From: Bryum argenteum | Lineage: Eukaryota > Streptophyta > Bryopsida > Bryales > Bryaceae | Reading direction: 5' to 3' | Assembly: GCA_037043015.1 (NCBI GenBank) | Contig: CM073321.1 | Span: forward strand, 4,283,001 to 4,347,000 | Length of the DNA: 64,000 nucleotides | In this document: positions 1 through 11,097 of the stretch, piece by piece | How positions within the stretch are numbered: the stretch's first letter is position 1 | How the letters are laid out: every line of letters starts with the position of its first letter | Notes under the pieces: model-generated | The model's input: only the letters and a program-made list of their open reading frames with translations | Database searches by the model: none | Told to the model about the DNA's origin: nothing | Position numbers and translations under genes: made by a program

Positions 1-1125
1 TTTCTAAATAAAGTTCCTATACAATAAATTCGATGCAATTTTTATCTTAAGGTGAAGTCTGACATATTTAATTAAATATGGTCAGTCCACGATCTACAAT
101 TAAGTACAATAGTTGCAAAATGATTTCCATAATCTAGATTCCATGAAGATACTCTTCAAATATGTAGATTTTAAGGTCATGGATGGAGGAATCTCCACAT
201 GTTTTAAAGTCCATAATAAGCCCAAACTCCATATTTAATTAAATGATGCATAAGTCTTATTAAGTATTAGGTTATTAATATCTTATCTATAAGTTTATTA
301 CTATTAACGTTTTTGTGTATATGCAATTGCTAACAATTCTTAATTGAATGTTGATTATTATAACTTCAAATTAAATTATACACTTCAAATTAATTCTATC
401 ATATGCAATATTTCGTTAAAAATTGTATGAGTAAACATATTTTTTATTAAATTCTGTTTACTTCTTCGTATATACGAAATATATTTGATAATTGTATACA
501 ATCTAATATAGTAAATGATATTTATCACATATTATATTCCATACTATTTATCTATAAATAAAAAATATATCTTTCAAATTGTTAATTCATACAATGTAAA
601 TATAATCTTAGTATATTATGTAGAGTATCAAATTGATTCAGTTATAGATTGTACTGATGAAATCAACTATCTTAACTTTAAATTTTAAATGAAATCTTCA
701 AGGTTATCAACGATGAAAAATTTATACTATTTCATAAGTAAGTTTGTAAATCTTGTTAAATACACTTTGGAATATTTAATAAAAGAAGTTTTAATATACA
801 TAAAATTTTATGTTTAAACTTAATTTCATTGTATAGATGCTCAATGGTATATATGTCATTTAAATTTTTTTAACATAAAGCTTACCAAAATAAGATTACA
901 TTTGAACGTTTTAATTTCATTTGTAGATGCTTAACCTTACAATTGGATGTTGTATTGAAATGTTCAAAATCAGTTGCAAATATGGACATCTTTTCGTTTA
1001 AAATATGCATTTATCAAATACAATCTATACATCCATTGATCTTTAAAGTTAATATTCTATTCTGCAGATTTCAGTAACTATTTTTAATTAAATCGCTGCT
1101 GATTGTCCAAGAAATGGAGATTTCA
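1..1125. other. AT-rich sequence, no gene seen
   Basis: Very AT-rich DNA with many short A and T runs. I see no open frame, RNA gene or clear repeat. Confidence 0.6.
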
Positions 1126-1445
1126 GCATATAGCCTGATTAGCCTGAGATGTTTCCATCCAAGCGCACCTTCCTTAAAGGCATTCGCCCTAGATAAACTA
1201 ACCAACATGCAGTGTTCCGCCTCTGTTTCGGCACTTAGACATCCTTAGACGAAAGAGTGATATTCCAAGATTGGAGGTGACGTTACACGTCACCAACTCT
1301 CACCTATCTTTCACATTCAATGAAGGTTGTCATTGCAAAGCTATAGTAAAGGTGCACGGGGTCTTACCGTTTAGCCGTTAATACTTCGCATCTTCACGGA
1401 GAGTTCAATTTCACTGCCTCCATGTTGGAGAAAGCAGGGCAGCCA
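1126..1445 (-). rRNA. Fragment of mitochondrial-type large-subunit rRNA (probable nuclear insertion)
   Basis: On the minus strand this reads as part of domain V of a bacterial-type LSU rRNA. The segment at about 1330-1415 contains the near-universal string AAGACCCCGTGCACCTTTAC followed by TATAGCT, and upstream of it 'AGTGAAATTGAACTC..CCGTGAAGATGCG' in broken form. A second block at about 1150-1215 matches the later 'GTTAGTTTATCTAGGGCG' helix region. It covers roughly E. coli 23S positions 2030-2300 and stops abruptly at both ends. 'GTGCACC' in place of the bacterial GTGAACC, with 'AGCTTTGCAATGACAACC' after it, fits plant mitochondrial rather than plastid LSU. It lies in AT-rich nuclear-looking DNA, so I infer a mitochondrial-to-nucleus insertion, not a working rRNA gene. 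Confidence 0.8.
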
Positions 1446-2275
1446 TTTTATTCTTATCGTTAGTATTACTTATTTTGTGACGTTCTATTAGATTTATACT
1501 TTCATTCTTGAGGATTAAATAACTAAATAAACATCTGAGTATTTTAGAAAGTCTATGTGTGAGAAATTGAACCTATTTTATACTTATGTCTTAAATTATT
1601 TGACCTTGTGAAATCATAAGAATAAGATTTATAAAAACCAATTAAAGAAATGAAATTTTTTAGTTCAGTACCTTCTTAAGCTGAAAGGTAAGCTTAAAAC
1701 ACGTAATTCGTTATAATGAGAATATGCAGATTATCAAATTGATGAAAATTGAGCTTGAGTTGAGCCAAATGTCTAGTGTGGGTACATTTACCTCAACCCA
1801 AGCTAAACCCACATTAATTATCTCAAAATCAGTGAAGAATACCATTATAAAAAATTACGTGTTTTAACCGAATCGAGTTTAATTCATCATAATTATATTG
1901 CTTTCGTTGTAATTATTATAATGAGTCATAAACATATGCAACTCCTTACGCCCTGTTATGATGTATTTCACACAATATAGTATAATTTATATTTATTTTT
2001 AAGTATTGTGGTTAATCTTGGACATTTCTTTGTTTAAAAAGATGTTCATACTTCAAATTAAGGATTGTAAAACTTATTTACGTTTATTGAAATTATATTT
2101 TTGATATTATTTGTATAAAATATACTTTTAAATGAAGAAGCTTCGCTATAAGACTATCTTAGAGTACTCGATAATATATCCTGACTGATAACTCATTATT
2201 GCCCATGTACTCAACACTCTATTGTCTAATCCACCTGATTTTGAATGCTGCTTGCAAAGTAGAAAAGACTCAGCC
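1446..2275. other. AT-rich sequence, no gene seen
   Basis: AT-rich sequence with no convincing coding potential or repeats. Confidence 0.5.
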
Positions 2276-2280
2276 TCATT

Positions 2281-2544
2281 GTGAGGCTTCCATCGTTAGC
2301 AATGCCTTCAGAACGTAGAATGTTCAGCGTTTTAGACGCAGAGCTGCCTACAGCAACGAATTGGCTTGATGTAGAGTGGGTGCTAATTCTCTTCAAATTC
2401 TGTAGCAATGGTATCGAGTTTCTTGAAAAGCGCAAGAAGTTTATTGGCCCTGTTGGTAGTCTTATATTACGTTCCTTCGAGCGCAAAACATCACAGAGGC
2501 GAAAAGATTGGCCTGAGAACAAATCGTCGTTTGAACAACCTTAG
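2281..2544 (+). pseudogene. Degenerate fragment: hAT-like tail joined to a gene A family fragment
   Basis: An 87-codon frame made of two unrelated-looking parts. Bases 2418-2523 are close to 9230-9335 inside gene A: both encode FLEKRKKF-type sequence followed by GPVG, RSFERKT and DWPENK, with only scattered base differences. The first part (about 2300-2410) contains PSERRMFSVLD and then a Leu-rich stretch, which recalls the C-terminal dimerisation region of hAT transposases; that resemblance is weak. I read this as a relic of a gene A family copy next to hAT sequence, not a gene. It shows that the gene A family is repeated in this genome. Confidence 0.6.
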
Positions 2545-3453
2545 AGAGTAATGAACTGCATCGACGTATTTATGTTTTGAACATGACTTTTCATTAATAA
2601 TTTATTCTACTACTTTATAAATATATTTAAATGCATACCAAAGAACAAAAATGGTTTTAAATGAACATGCAATAGGAATAAATGTACTGAAATGATCGTT
2701 GTACAATGTGACTAACAATGTGGCGAACAATGTACTCTAATACATGTTTTCATATTTTTAGAATGTAATCATAGTCATTATACTATTTAAAATATGTCTT
2801 TTTTAATTTATATAGCTGGTAAAATTCTAGATAATAGGCAATATTTATAGTTTCTAAGTTATGAATTTTATTGAAACTCTCTAGGCAATAGCATGATTTT
2901 ATAGTTTCGGAGCACTTAATATAATTAACCTATATTCGACATCAAAAAAATCCAAATTTTCATTTGTGCTAACACTCACTGTCTTACTTAATTATATTTA
3001 TGAATCTCTTATCGTCAAATTTTGAATTCTAAAATAATGTTCGAATTAACAATTCAGTTATTAACTAATTTTGTCAAAGACACTACTTATAGCAGTATCA
3101 AAAATTAAAAAAATATCATATTATATTTTTTAATTATCTATATACAAACTATTATATTCAACCATAACTTTATGCAATATCAGATCATTCGCAAAAAACA
3201 AGTGTATTTCATATGTGGTAACAATCTATTCCTAACCTTCTCTAAAATAACCTACTATGAAAGAGTGTATTTATTAATTTCTTATACCTAAATGACATAT
3301 CTATAAAATACTATATATTTGGTTAACCAATTTATTAGTCTATTAAAGTCAATAAAACTCTTAATTGAACTTTAAAAATAATTGATTTATTGACCTACTA
3401 TTTTCAAATACCAAATTCTTAAGATCATATATTTATTAACGTATTAGTTCCTT

Positions 3454-3499
<46 letters not shown>

Positions 3500-4522
3500 T
3501 ATTAATATGTTTAATAAATAGTCGAATCAATAATCTCTTATTTCAATGTGTATTCAATAATTTGTTTATTATTAGTTATGTTTCAAATAACTATATTTAT
3601 AAGATATTGTATCTTTTGCTGCTCAATTTATTATATGATTGTATATTTATTTATTTTTGTACATTTACATATTCCTGAAAAGTCTATAAAGTATCTACTG
3701 ATTGACAAATTAAATGTGGATTAAGTAATCTCTTCATTAAGACTTATGTTATCCAAAAAATAATCCATCAAAGATATTATTTATTAATGTGTAATACGAA
3801 AATAACTTATTTTACAAAAAGGTAGATTCTTACTTATTTATTTATTTAATTATATTTTTATTTTTCCTAAATATAGAAGAGCTATTATGATAGAGAGTGA
3901 TCATTTTGATTCCTGATTTTTTTAGAAATGACATCAATTTTTTATTTTTTTTTTTTTTAACTTTTGCATTTCGATGTAATCGCATATATCTTTTCCTACT
4001 TAAGTAAACTCCAGTGTGACTAGAGTACGAAACGAAAATTCAGCTTTCTAAAAACTTATGGTTATATTTATTTATACTAACAAAATATTAATTGTACTTG
4101 TCAATACCCATAATCTAAAAATAGTACATACTACAGAAGTAGAAGAAATTAAAATGTATAAGACAATTTTTGTTACAGAAATTCAATATATTTGTTTTAC
4201 TAAGATGATTTAAAAATTACAAATTAATTACAAGGTGAAGAGCCTTATAAAGAATTATTTTTATTCTAAAATGGTTTTTACCAATGTATACTATAGGTGA
4301 TAAAAACAAAACATGACAACCCTTTATTACAGTAGATAGGGAACAATGTACTCTTTAAATTTACGAGTTCAAACTAAGAATTTAGAGTACTTTACAATAC
4401 TGAAATTAGTCACAAACTTTCATTAAAAACCTAAACATGTATTTAGTCAAATTTTGGACAAAAATTGGACATAAACATAGTCAAATCCTAGTCAAAACAT
4501 AGCCAAGAATTAGAGAAAAAAA
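2545..4522. other. AT-rich sequence with an (AT)n microsatellite at 3459-3495
   Basis: No gene is apparent. An uninterrupted (AT)n run of about 37 bp lies at 3459-3495, and a T-run of more than 10 bp lies near 3945-3958. Confidence 0.7.
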
Positions 4523-4630
4523 TTAGTAAACATTAGTAAACTAGTAAACATTAGTAAAAATTAGTAAACATTAGTAAAAATTTGTAAGCATTAGTAAAAT
4601 TTAGTAAACATTAGTAAATATTAGTAAACT
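4523..4630 (+). repeat. Tandem repeat of a roughly 10-bp unit, TTAGTAAACA
   Basis: The unit TTAGTAAACA and variants (TTAGTAAAAA, TTTGTAAGCA) recur about ten times head to tail. It ends about 20 bp before the long inverted repeat at 4652. Confidence 0.85.
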
Positions 4631-4651
4631 TAAAATCACTAAGGTAAAAAC

Positions 4652-4766
4652 GTTTTCCATGCCCATGATCATGTGCATGGGCATGGTCATGCACACGGCC
4701 ATGTATGTGTGTATGACCACCATGCGCATGACCATGCCCATGCATGTGATCATGGGCATGGAAAAC
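4652..4766. repeat. Long inverted repeat (hairpin) built from CATG-rich units
   Basis: The left arm (4652 to about 4693) begins GTTTTCCATGCCCATGATCA. The right arm (about 4725-4766) is its reverse complement with only a few mismatches, ending TGGGCATGGAAAAC. The loop is about 30 bp. The arms are themselves made of CATG/GCATGG repeats. Antisense frames across it read as His-rich runs (HDHAHAHDH) by chance of this composition. It could be a foldback element or a terminal hairpin. Confidence 0.85.
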
Positions 4767-5254
4767 TTTTTCATGATGGGACCTCCACGTCCCACCATCG
4801 CCGCCAACGCACCGTCCATCCCCTGACACACTCCACCCCATCCGGACTCATTAGTTTCCTGCATTCCCTCTCTCTCCTTTGCTATTTGCGGGACTCGTGC
4901 ATCGTGGTTTTGTCGTTAGTGTATCTCCTTTGCGCCATTTGCGACTCGTCCATCGGGTTTTGTCTCTTTTTATCTCCTCTGCGCTGCATACTCGTGCCAC
5001 TCGTTTTGTCGTTTTGCGCTTGATTCGCGCCATTTTGCTTCAAAAGTCGTGCGTGAGTCTTTGTAGGGGTTTGCGCCGGGGTGAGGGTGCGAGGCTCTCC
5101 GATTGAGTGCTTGGCGGAGGTATTTCTTGAAGCTCTGTAGTTTAGTGCTTAGCGGAGGTTTAGGGTTTCGATTTCTAGTTGAGTGCTTGGCGGAGGTCGG
5201 TTTTGCTATGTTGTTGAGTGCCCGTCGTTGAGGCGATTTTGTTTCTCCGCAGTG

Positions 5255-5594
5255 TTTTCGTTGGGCGGAGGTGCCGCCGCTCGGGAGCCAGCGGTGTTTT
5301 CGGAGGTTCTCGGTGTAGGCGCTTTTTCGCGGGGAGGTTTCGGAGGTGCCGCTCCGCAGGTGTTTTCGTTGAGGCGGAGGTGCCGCTGCTCGGGGGTGCG
5401 TCGCAGTGTTTTCGGAGGTTCTCGGTGTAGGCGCTGTGTTTTCGGAGGTTCTCGGTGTAGGCGCTTTTCCGCAGGGAGGATTAGGAGGTGCCGCTTTTCC
5501 GCTTGTGTTTTCGTTGACGCGGAGGTGCCGCTGCTCGGGGGAGCCCATAGTGTTTTTGGAGGTTCTTGGTGTAGGCGCTTTTCCACAGGGAGGA
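5255..5594 (+). repeat. GC-rich tandem repeat, three copies of about 90-146 bp
   Basis: Copies start near 5255, 5360 and 5506. Each carries GTGTTTTCGTTG, GGAGGTGCCGC, TCGGAGGTTCTCGGTGTAGG and CGCTTTTCCGC in the same order. The middle copy holds an extra internal duplication of about 34 bp (5407-5462). The region is strikingly GC-rich between AT-rich flanks. Long open frames in several registers here come from repeat composition and I do not treat them as genes. Confidence 0.85.
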
Positions 5595-5900
5595 AGGTTA
5601 TCTGCATTTGCTTGCCGGATTGGGGTTCTGCTTCCCGGCTACTTCTGCTTTTTGGAAGTGATTAGCGGCGACAGAAAATTCCTGAATTCTTCTTCCTCGT
5701 AAGTCCTCTGTCCCAATTTAATCTACTTTGATTACATCCCATTTGATTGCATCCCATTTGATTGCATCCACGCATTTTCCGATTCATTGCAGGTAGGAAC
5801 TGGATTTAAGCTAAAATTTTCAATCTCTCATCAGATTTTGCCATTCTTAGTTTGAGATTTAGCTCGACGTGAAGTAGTTGCGCAATTTAATTGAGCCGGT
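5595..5900 (+). promoter_or_regulatory. Possible 5' UTR exon and intron of an unidentified transcript
   Basis: A strong donor (CTCGTAAGTCC, GT at 5699) and acceptor (TTCATTGCAG, ending 5792) bound a 94-bp candidate intron. It contains three tandem copies of a 15-bp unit (TTTGATTGCATCCCA) at about 5730-5770. There is no convincing coding frame on either side, so this may be a non-coding leader, or chance. Confidence 0.3.
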
Positions 5901-6494
5901 CACTAGTAGGGATGTGTTTGTATGCATGATTTGATTCTTGCATCCATTCTTGTGCATTGCTTGTCATTGTTTTTTTCTGTAATACATTACGGTTTCATTG
6001 ATCATCTTGTCTTTGAAAGTGCCTGACACTAATGTACTAATTTTGACTTCGAATGTGCTCAGCAGTATTAGATTTCTGTTCTTCACAATAGCACTTCTTT
6101 TCTAACTGCATTCATGTTGAATCTTGTGTGTGTGTGAATTCCATTTTAAGCATTGAAAAAAATAATGGATGCAGCATGTTCTGTTGAATTGGGCGGCTTA
6201 TGAATGGAGAAATTAGACTTTGTCCTTCAGCTACAATATCATTAAACTCCCAATCGAACTCCCCAACCAATTTTTTTCATACAAGATCTGTAACTCATCA
6301 CAAATGCTAACATGCAAACGAATTTAATCACATCCTTCCCATATCATGACTAAACACACTCTTGTGCACGTCAAGCCAAGGACAAGCGCAGCAACCAAGC
6401 GCAATATCAACTAAAAAAAAGAAAATGGCAGACAGGTAACGATCATCACCTGCATTCTAATGATAATTTAGCTAATAACTAGTTAGGTACTCCT
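5901..6494. other. Intergenic sequence, no gene seen
   Basis: No coding signal found. It leads into the palindrome cluster upstream of gene A. A half copy of the palindrome (GATTTAGCTCGA) lies near 5858. Confidence 0.5.
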
Positions 6495-6838
6495 TACAGT
6501 TTAGCTCGAGTCGAGCTAAACTGTAGTTGTCAGAGGCGCTAGCTGATCTATTGTGTGGTCTATTCACTGGTCTTTGCAGTTTAGCTCGACTCGAGCTAAA
6601 CTATAGAGGTCAAGAAAGGCAAACAACGGAGTCCTAATAACGACGTAGTTTGAGGATAAGGCCAAAGGGTAAAGGCTACACTACAATGACGTTGAAATGC
6701 AATAACTACACAATTGTCCCTACAGTTTAGCTCGACTCGAGCTAAACTGTAGAGGCCAGTTCCGTTAACAGTTTAGCTCGAGTCGAGCTAAATCAGAGGG
6801 GCTCGTGCCAACAACGCTTTAGCTCGAGTCGAGCTAAA
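6495..6838. repeat. Cluster of five perfect odd palindromes upstream of gene A
   Basis: Five copies of one palindrome lie at 6495-6525 (31 bp), 6578-6602 (25 bp), 6721-6751 (31 bp), 6772-6792 (21 bp) and 6818-6838 (21 bp). The core arm is TTTAGCTCGA, then a single G or C, then the exact reverse complement of the arm. The longest copies extend the arm to TACAGTTTAGCTCGA. The DNA between copies is unrelated (spacings 83, 143, 51 and 46 bp start to start). The last copy ends 75 bp before the gene A start codon. A one-base centre leaves no room for an RNA loop, so a DNA site for a dimeric protein is more likely than an RNA hairpin. That function is inference. Confidence 0.95.
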
Positions 6839-8417
6839 TCGCAGCGATCTTTGGGATGTACTGAAAACTCATCATGTGTATCGAAACCGACTATCAACTA
6901 ACACAACTTCTACATGAACAAATCAAGAGAAGGCACGAGTTGAAGAGGCGCTCCAAAGACTTCTTCAAACTCGGGGCCGCTAGACGCTGACGAAGACGAT
7001 GGAGACGACACGAAGCAATTAGACTGCTGGGAATTCAAAAACCCCTCAAAAGTAGTTTCATGGTCTGGAAGGTGGATCCCATATACTGCATTTCTCACCC
7101 TTGTCGTCACATACGAAGGGGATGTAGAAGACCCCATGTGCGTTGACATCGACTCCAAGCTGACTGACTTCGACCACGAAACAGAGAAGGAAGTCATAGC
7201 GACGTGCACAACCTTCAAGGAGGATGACAAGGAGTGTGCCTACAACTACGCCATATTGATCGATATCAAGCAGACTCGTTTCGACTTGGGGCAGTTGGTG
7301 GAGAGCTTAGAGGCGTCCAGTTTCGATGATATCAAATCAACACTGAAACAGGATATGCTTACTAAAGCATGGCAAACAAAACAGGGGGGAGCTCTCAAAC
7401 CCAAGCAGCTCGCGATCAAACTGCGATCTGTAGTCTCTGCACTAACGCACGCTGACATTATGGCGAAGACTATACACCTGAAAGGGAAAGCTCCACTGGA
7501 AGGATCTGGGCTGACTGCAATCGGGAGCGGCGTACATAGCAGGACCCCAACGCGCCCGCAACGTGCAACTAGGCCTACCCCAACAACCACCACGGCTACA
7601 GACTCGCCTGTAATGAGGAGAGAAGCTCCCGTGAAGAAGTCGACCGAGGCGAAGAAGAAAAAAAATATGCTCATCTCCGAAGAGGATGCTTTAACGGCTT
7701 TGAACGATGCTATTCAATGCATTCCAAAGAACGTTAATACCGTGGAGGAGATCGACTTCGAGAACGTCAACCTAATCTATTAGAAGTTCTTCACGGACTG
7801 TCAGGACTGTTTCGTCTTTCCGAAACCTGACACAAAGATAGAGGTCGACACGATGAGGATGATCGAGTCCCCTCCCGAATGGACCATTTGGGCTTTCGAG
7901 AAGAAGGGCAAGACCGACTTGATGAATTATCTCATCAATATGCCCGACAGGTCCCAGAAGCAAACGCTCTGCGTCATGCCGAAACTTGATGTGAAGCCGA
8001 ACGGCCTGGAAGATATGCAGGACTGCGAGTTTTGGATCATCAACGGCCAACACAAAGGTTGCCGCCTCGAAGCGTATGCTTGAGTCCAAAGTCCTAAACA
8101 ATTCGCAAAGACTTTCGGGTATGGTCAGCTTTCGTAGTATGGACAAAGGATGAAGCCAAGCTCCGCAAGATATCGGCGTTTTATAACAAAGTGAACCACT
8201 TCACTCCATTTAAGCCGACATGGGCATCGAACATCCTTGCCGCCCGCACTGTGTGGGAGAACTACGGGCGCCAGTGAAATGACATGCAATGAGTCGGGGT
8301 GGCGGATAAGCGTGTGCAAACAAAGCGAGTTGTGTCACAATTCGCAAATTTTGACGTAAGTATTACCTCATGTTGCATCACATATCTACCTTCTATCATA
8401 GCAAATTGTTCCCCGTA

Positions 8418-8446
8418 ACAGTTTAGCTCGACTCGAGCTAAACTGT
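8418..8446. repeat. 29-bp perfect palindrome inside gene A intron 1
   Basis: The arm ACAGTTTAGCTCGA, a central C, then its exact reverse complement. It lies 115 bp upstream of the acceptor at 8561. The equivalent intron of paralog A2 carries a relic of the same palindrome (31906-31926). Confidence 0.95.
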
Positions 8447-9960
8447 CGTTGCTGCTTAATAAACCAAAGATATATACAGCTGTTGAATTCCGGATGCACA
8501 CAAAAGCTAAAGTTACCGCTCTCTTTCACTCTGACATCTTACATTACTTGTGGTATTGCAGAAATTCGTGGACTCCATTCGACATAGGTTCGCCATGATT
8601 GATGTTGCCAAGGCCCAAGGAGAGGTGAAGCACAAGGTCTTGTCCCTAACGAATGAGTGAAAGATTATCACCTTCCCCAAGATCTCGGAACCCGTGGGCG
8701 AGTTGATTGGAAGTGTTGCCCAGGGGACCCTTATCGACCCCTACTCCTTGAGGCGGTGTGTGACAAGCCAGGGTTCAAACCAGACAAATGATCAAACCTT
8801 GTCGAGGGAATTTTTTAAGAACCTCGGTAACCTTTCGGAGTCAGACCATAGAAAACTCTGTTCACATATGTTGAATAGGTCAGGTCCGTCACGGAAACTG
8901 GAGTACCCGAAGGTTACTCTCAAACAACCGGTAACTTTTCTTGAAGATTGCTACTCCGTGAAGGAGTACGTTGAACGGTTGAAGCGTAAGGCGACCGCCC
9001 AGCTTCAGATCCACAAGATCAGTCCCCAACTCGGAATCTTCAAGAACAACGAGTTCGACGTGGATGCGTGGAAGAAATTCAAGAAAGACTTCCACGTCAC
9101 GAAGGCCTCAAAGCGCGCACTCTTGGAATGGGGGATTCCTGATAAGTACTACGCAGATCAGAGGCAAACCCAGCACATGAATACCAGCTGTGAAGATCTC
9201 TCTCCCTACGCGAAGAGGTTCTTTGAGGTGTTTCTCGAAAAGCGCAAAAAGTTTACTGGCCCTGTTGGTACTCTCATATTCCGTTCCTTCGAGCGCAAAA
9301 CACCACAGAGGCTGAAAGATTGGCCTGAGAACAAATGGCCAGAACCTGCAACCGAGATGAACGTCGGAATCATCGACTTCAGATTGGTTCCGGGTAGTTG
9401 TAGTTCCTCAGCTGATTCCTCGCCTGACCACCCATTCTTTGAAATGTTCATGGCGATCTTATCGTCCCAGAACAAGCCAGCTCTGAAAGATGTTCCCTGC
9501 TGGTTATTTATTTGCGGGGGTGAGAGTGAATACGCGCAAGTTGAGGCGTTCGCGACAAATCTTGCATTCTTCCCAGGGAATTATAAGCTGATCCCGTTGA
9601 TGTACTATCCATCCCCGCACGAACGGCTCGCTGGATACAACGCGAAAGCGAAGCAAGCCTCAGCGCCTGTGCGTCTTCTCTTCATGATCAGAGGAAACGT
9701 GAACCTTGCGCGTATGCCTCAGGCCGAGTATCGCGCTCCAAAGCACGCGCTTTACGAGAAGCCGCGGAAGTACAACGAGTCACGGTACCACATGTACCCG
9801 ATCGAGTTAAGGATGGATTTTTATTTGCAGGTCATCCAGCTTTTCTGTCAAGAGCAGGAGAACATTTTTCTTGTCTACGCCGGCGGGAAAGCAGTCTGCG
9901 CAAGCATGGTAAGCTTCGCTGTAGTAAAACTCGATTATCCTCGCTCGCATAGGAACCCCT

Positions 9961-9989
9961 ACAGTTTAGCTCGAGTCGAGCTAAACTGT
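9961..9989. repeat. 29-bp perfect palindrome inside gene A intron 2
   Basis: The same 14-base arm as in intron 1, with G at the centre. It lies 76 bp upstream of the acceptor. Confidence 0.95.
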
Positions 9990-10998
9990 CAAGCTTGTTT
10001 TCAAATCATTTCCGCTTTAGTTACAGATGATTTCAGTTCTTTAAGCTGCACTGTTTTCTTTGTAGATGTTGTCTCTCAACGCCTACGCTATATTCGACGC
10101 CGAAGATAGAGAGGACATCGACCAGGCGTACGATGAAGGGCTTACTCTTGATCCTACTGACTTCTCCGTGAAAGGGAATTTCGTTGACAAAGTCGAGTTC
10201 CCGGAGGTTGGCGCCATGCTCTTGAAAGGCAAGCGCAAAGCTGTTGCGTCTTTGGATGACGAGGCCCTCGACGATGAAGCGGACGTCCCCGACCAGGAGG
10301 ACTCTGGGTCAAGTGGAAGGCAACTTCACGGTGAAGGCAGCACTTACAGCCTTGGTTCCGGAGGGGATGACGAAGAGCAATACATGGAAATCGACACGAC
10401 CCCTCGGACACCGCAGGAGTCGCGTACTGCTCCCGGGCGAGGAGGAGGTAGAGGGAGTGCAAAGCGGAAACGTAATCCCCTGTCGAGGGACTCACCCTCA
10501 AGTAGGTTCAAGGCCGAGGAGAGTGCTGAACTGGCAGCACTACAGCGCAAGGTTGAGGAGGAGATGGCACACCGGAAAAAGTTGGAAGAGCTCCTTGCAC
10601 AGCAGCAAATTGAGCAGCGGGAACGCGAAAAGAGGGAACAGGAACGCCATGACAGGATGATGGAGATGATGGAGAGTTTAACTGCCGGCCACGCATTAAC
10701 TTCAGTGCGGACAATGGCAACCACTCCTGCTACACAGGCTATACCCACTTCGCTGCAACCACTCATGTCCCTGCCGCCTCCAACTACCGAGCCTCCCACG
10801 CCTGCGCCTTCCTCTCCTATGCCTGAGATACGACCTGTGGGTGACGAAGAAGAAGAATCTCCAGGTCCTCCTTCAACTTAGATTTTGGATCGAGTGTATA
10901 GTATTTAAGCTGTAAATGCCGGAAAACACATATACATGTGAAATTTTGTATCAAACTCAGACATTTTTTTGTAATTAATACACGCCTTTACTATTTTG

Positions 10999-11025
10999 CA
11001 GTTTAGCTCGACTCGAGCTTAACTG
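10999..11025. repeat. 27-bp palindrome, one mismatch, between gene A and the FCP1-like gene
   Basis: Arm CAGTTTAGCTCGA, central C, right arm with one A-to-T change (GCTTAACTG). It is 118 bp after the gene A stop and 73 bp before the FCP1-like start codon. Confidence 0.9.
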
Positions 11026-11097
11026 TTGCCCTTTTTCCTATCTGCTTCTTGATGGCTCCCATATTCTATTTCCTCCATCTTATCGTTTCCTAATTCC

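Larger units (their letters stand above)
6914..10881 (+). pseudogene. Gene A: large three-exon gene, possibly ParB-like plus methyltransferase-like; now with in-frame stops
   Basis: Exon 1 is 6914-8355, intron 8356-8561, exon 2 8562-9908, intron 9909-10065, exon 3 10066-10881. Both introns are GT-AG and in phase. Exon 1 encodes an acidic start, a Thr/Pro linker (about 7550-7650), a basic KKKK patch, and at 8020-8060 the motif FWIINGQHKG, which recalls the IVDGQHR motif of ParB/sulfiredoxin-fold proteins. Exon 2 ends FLVYAGGKAVCASM, like the last (SAM-binding, AGSG-type) motif of N6/N4 DNA methyltransferases; I find no DPPY motif. Exon 3 is acidic, then has a coiled coil (about 10520-10670, EKREQERHDR) and a Pro-rich tail. 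In-frame TGA or TAG codons lie at 6941, 7781, 8081, 8275, 8290 and 8658, plus one frame change near 8085-8105. No stop lies in exons 2 (after 8660) and 3. The domain calls are tentative; the gene structure is well supported by the paralog at 30.5-32.3 kb. Confidence 0.6.

Noticed and set aside
4601-5023. His-rich metal-binding peptides
   Set aside because: The His/Asp/Ala runs come from CATG repeats of the hairpin and occur on both strands.
5183-5665. Overlapping long open frames on both strands
   Set aside because: They coincide exactly with the GC-rich tandem repeat; several frames are open at once, as expected from composition.
6495-6838. A CRISPR array
   Set aside because: Repeats are perfect palindromes of varying length with irregular spacing (46-143 bp), in an intron-bearing eukaryotic region with no cas genes.
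6914-10881. A variant genetic code (TGA/TAG read as Trp)
   Set aside because: TAA stops, frameshifts and truncations also occur in neighbouring pseudogenes, and the FCP1-like gene and the 62.3-kb gene use normal stops. Mutational decay is simpler.
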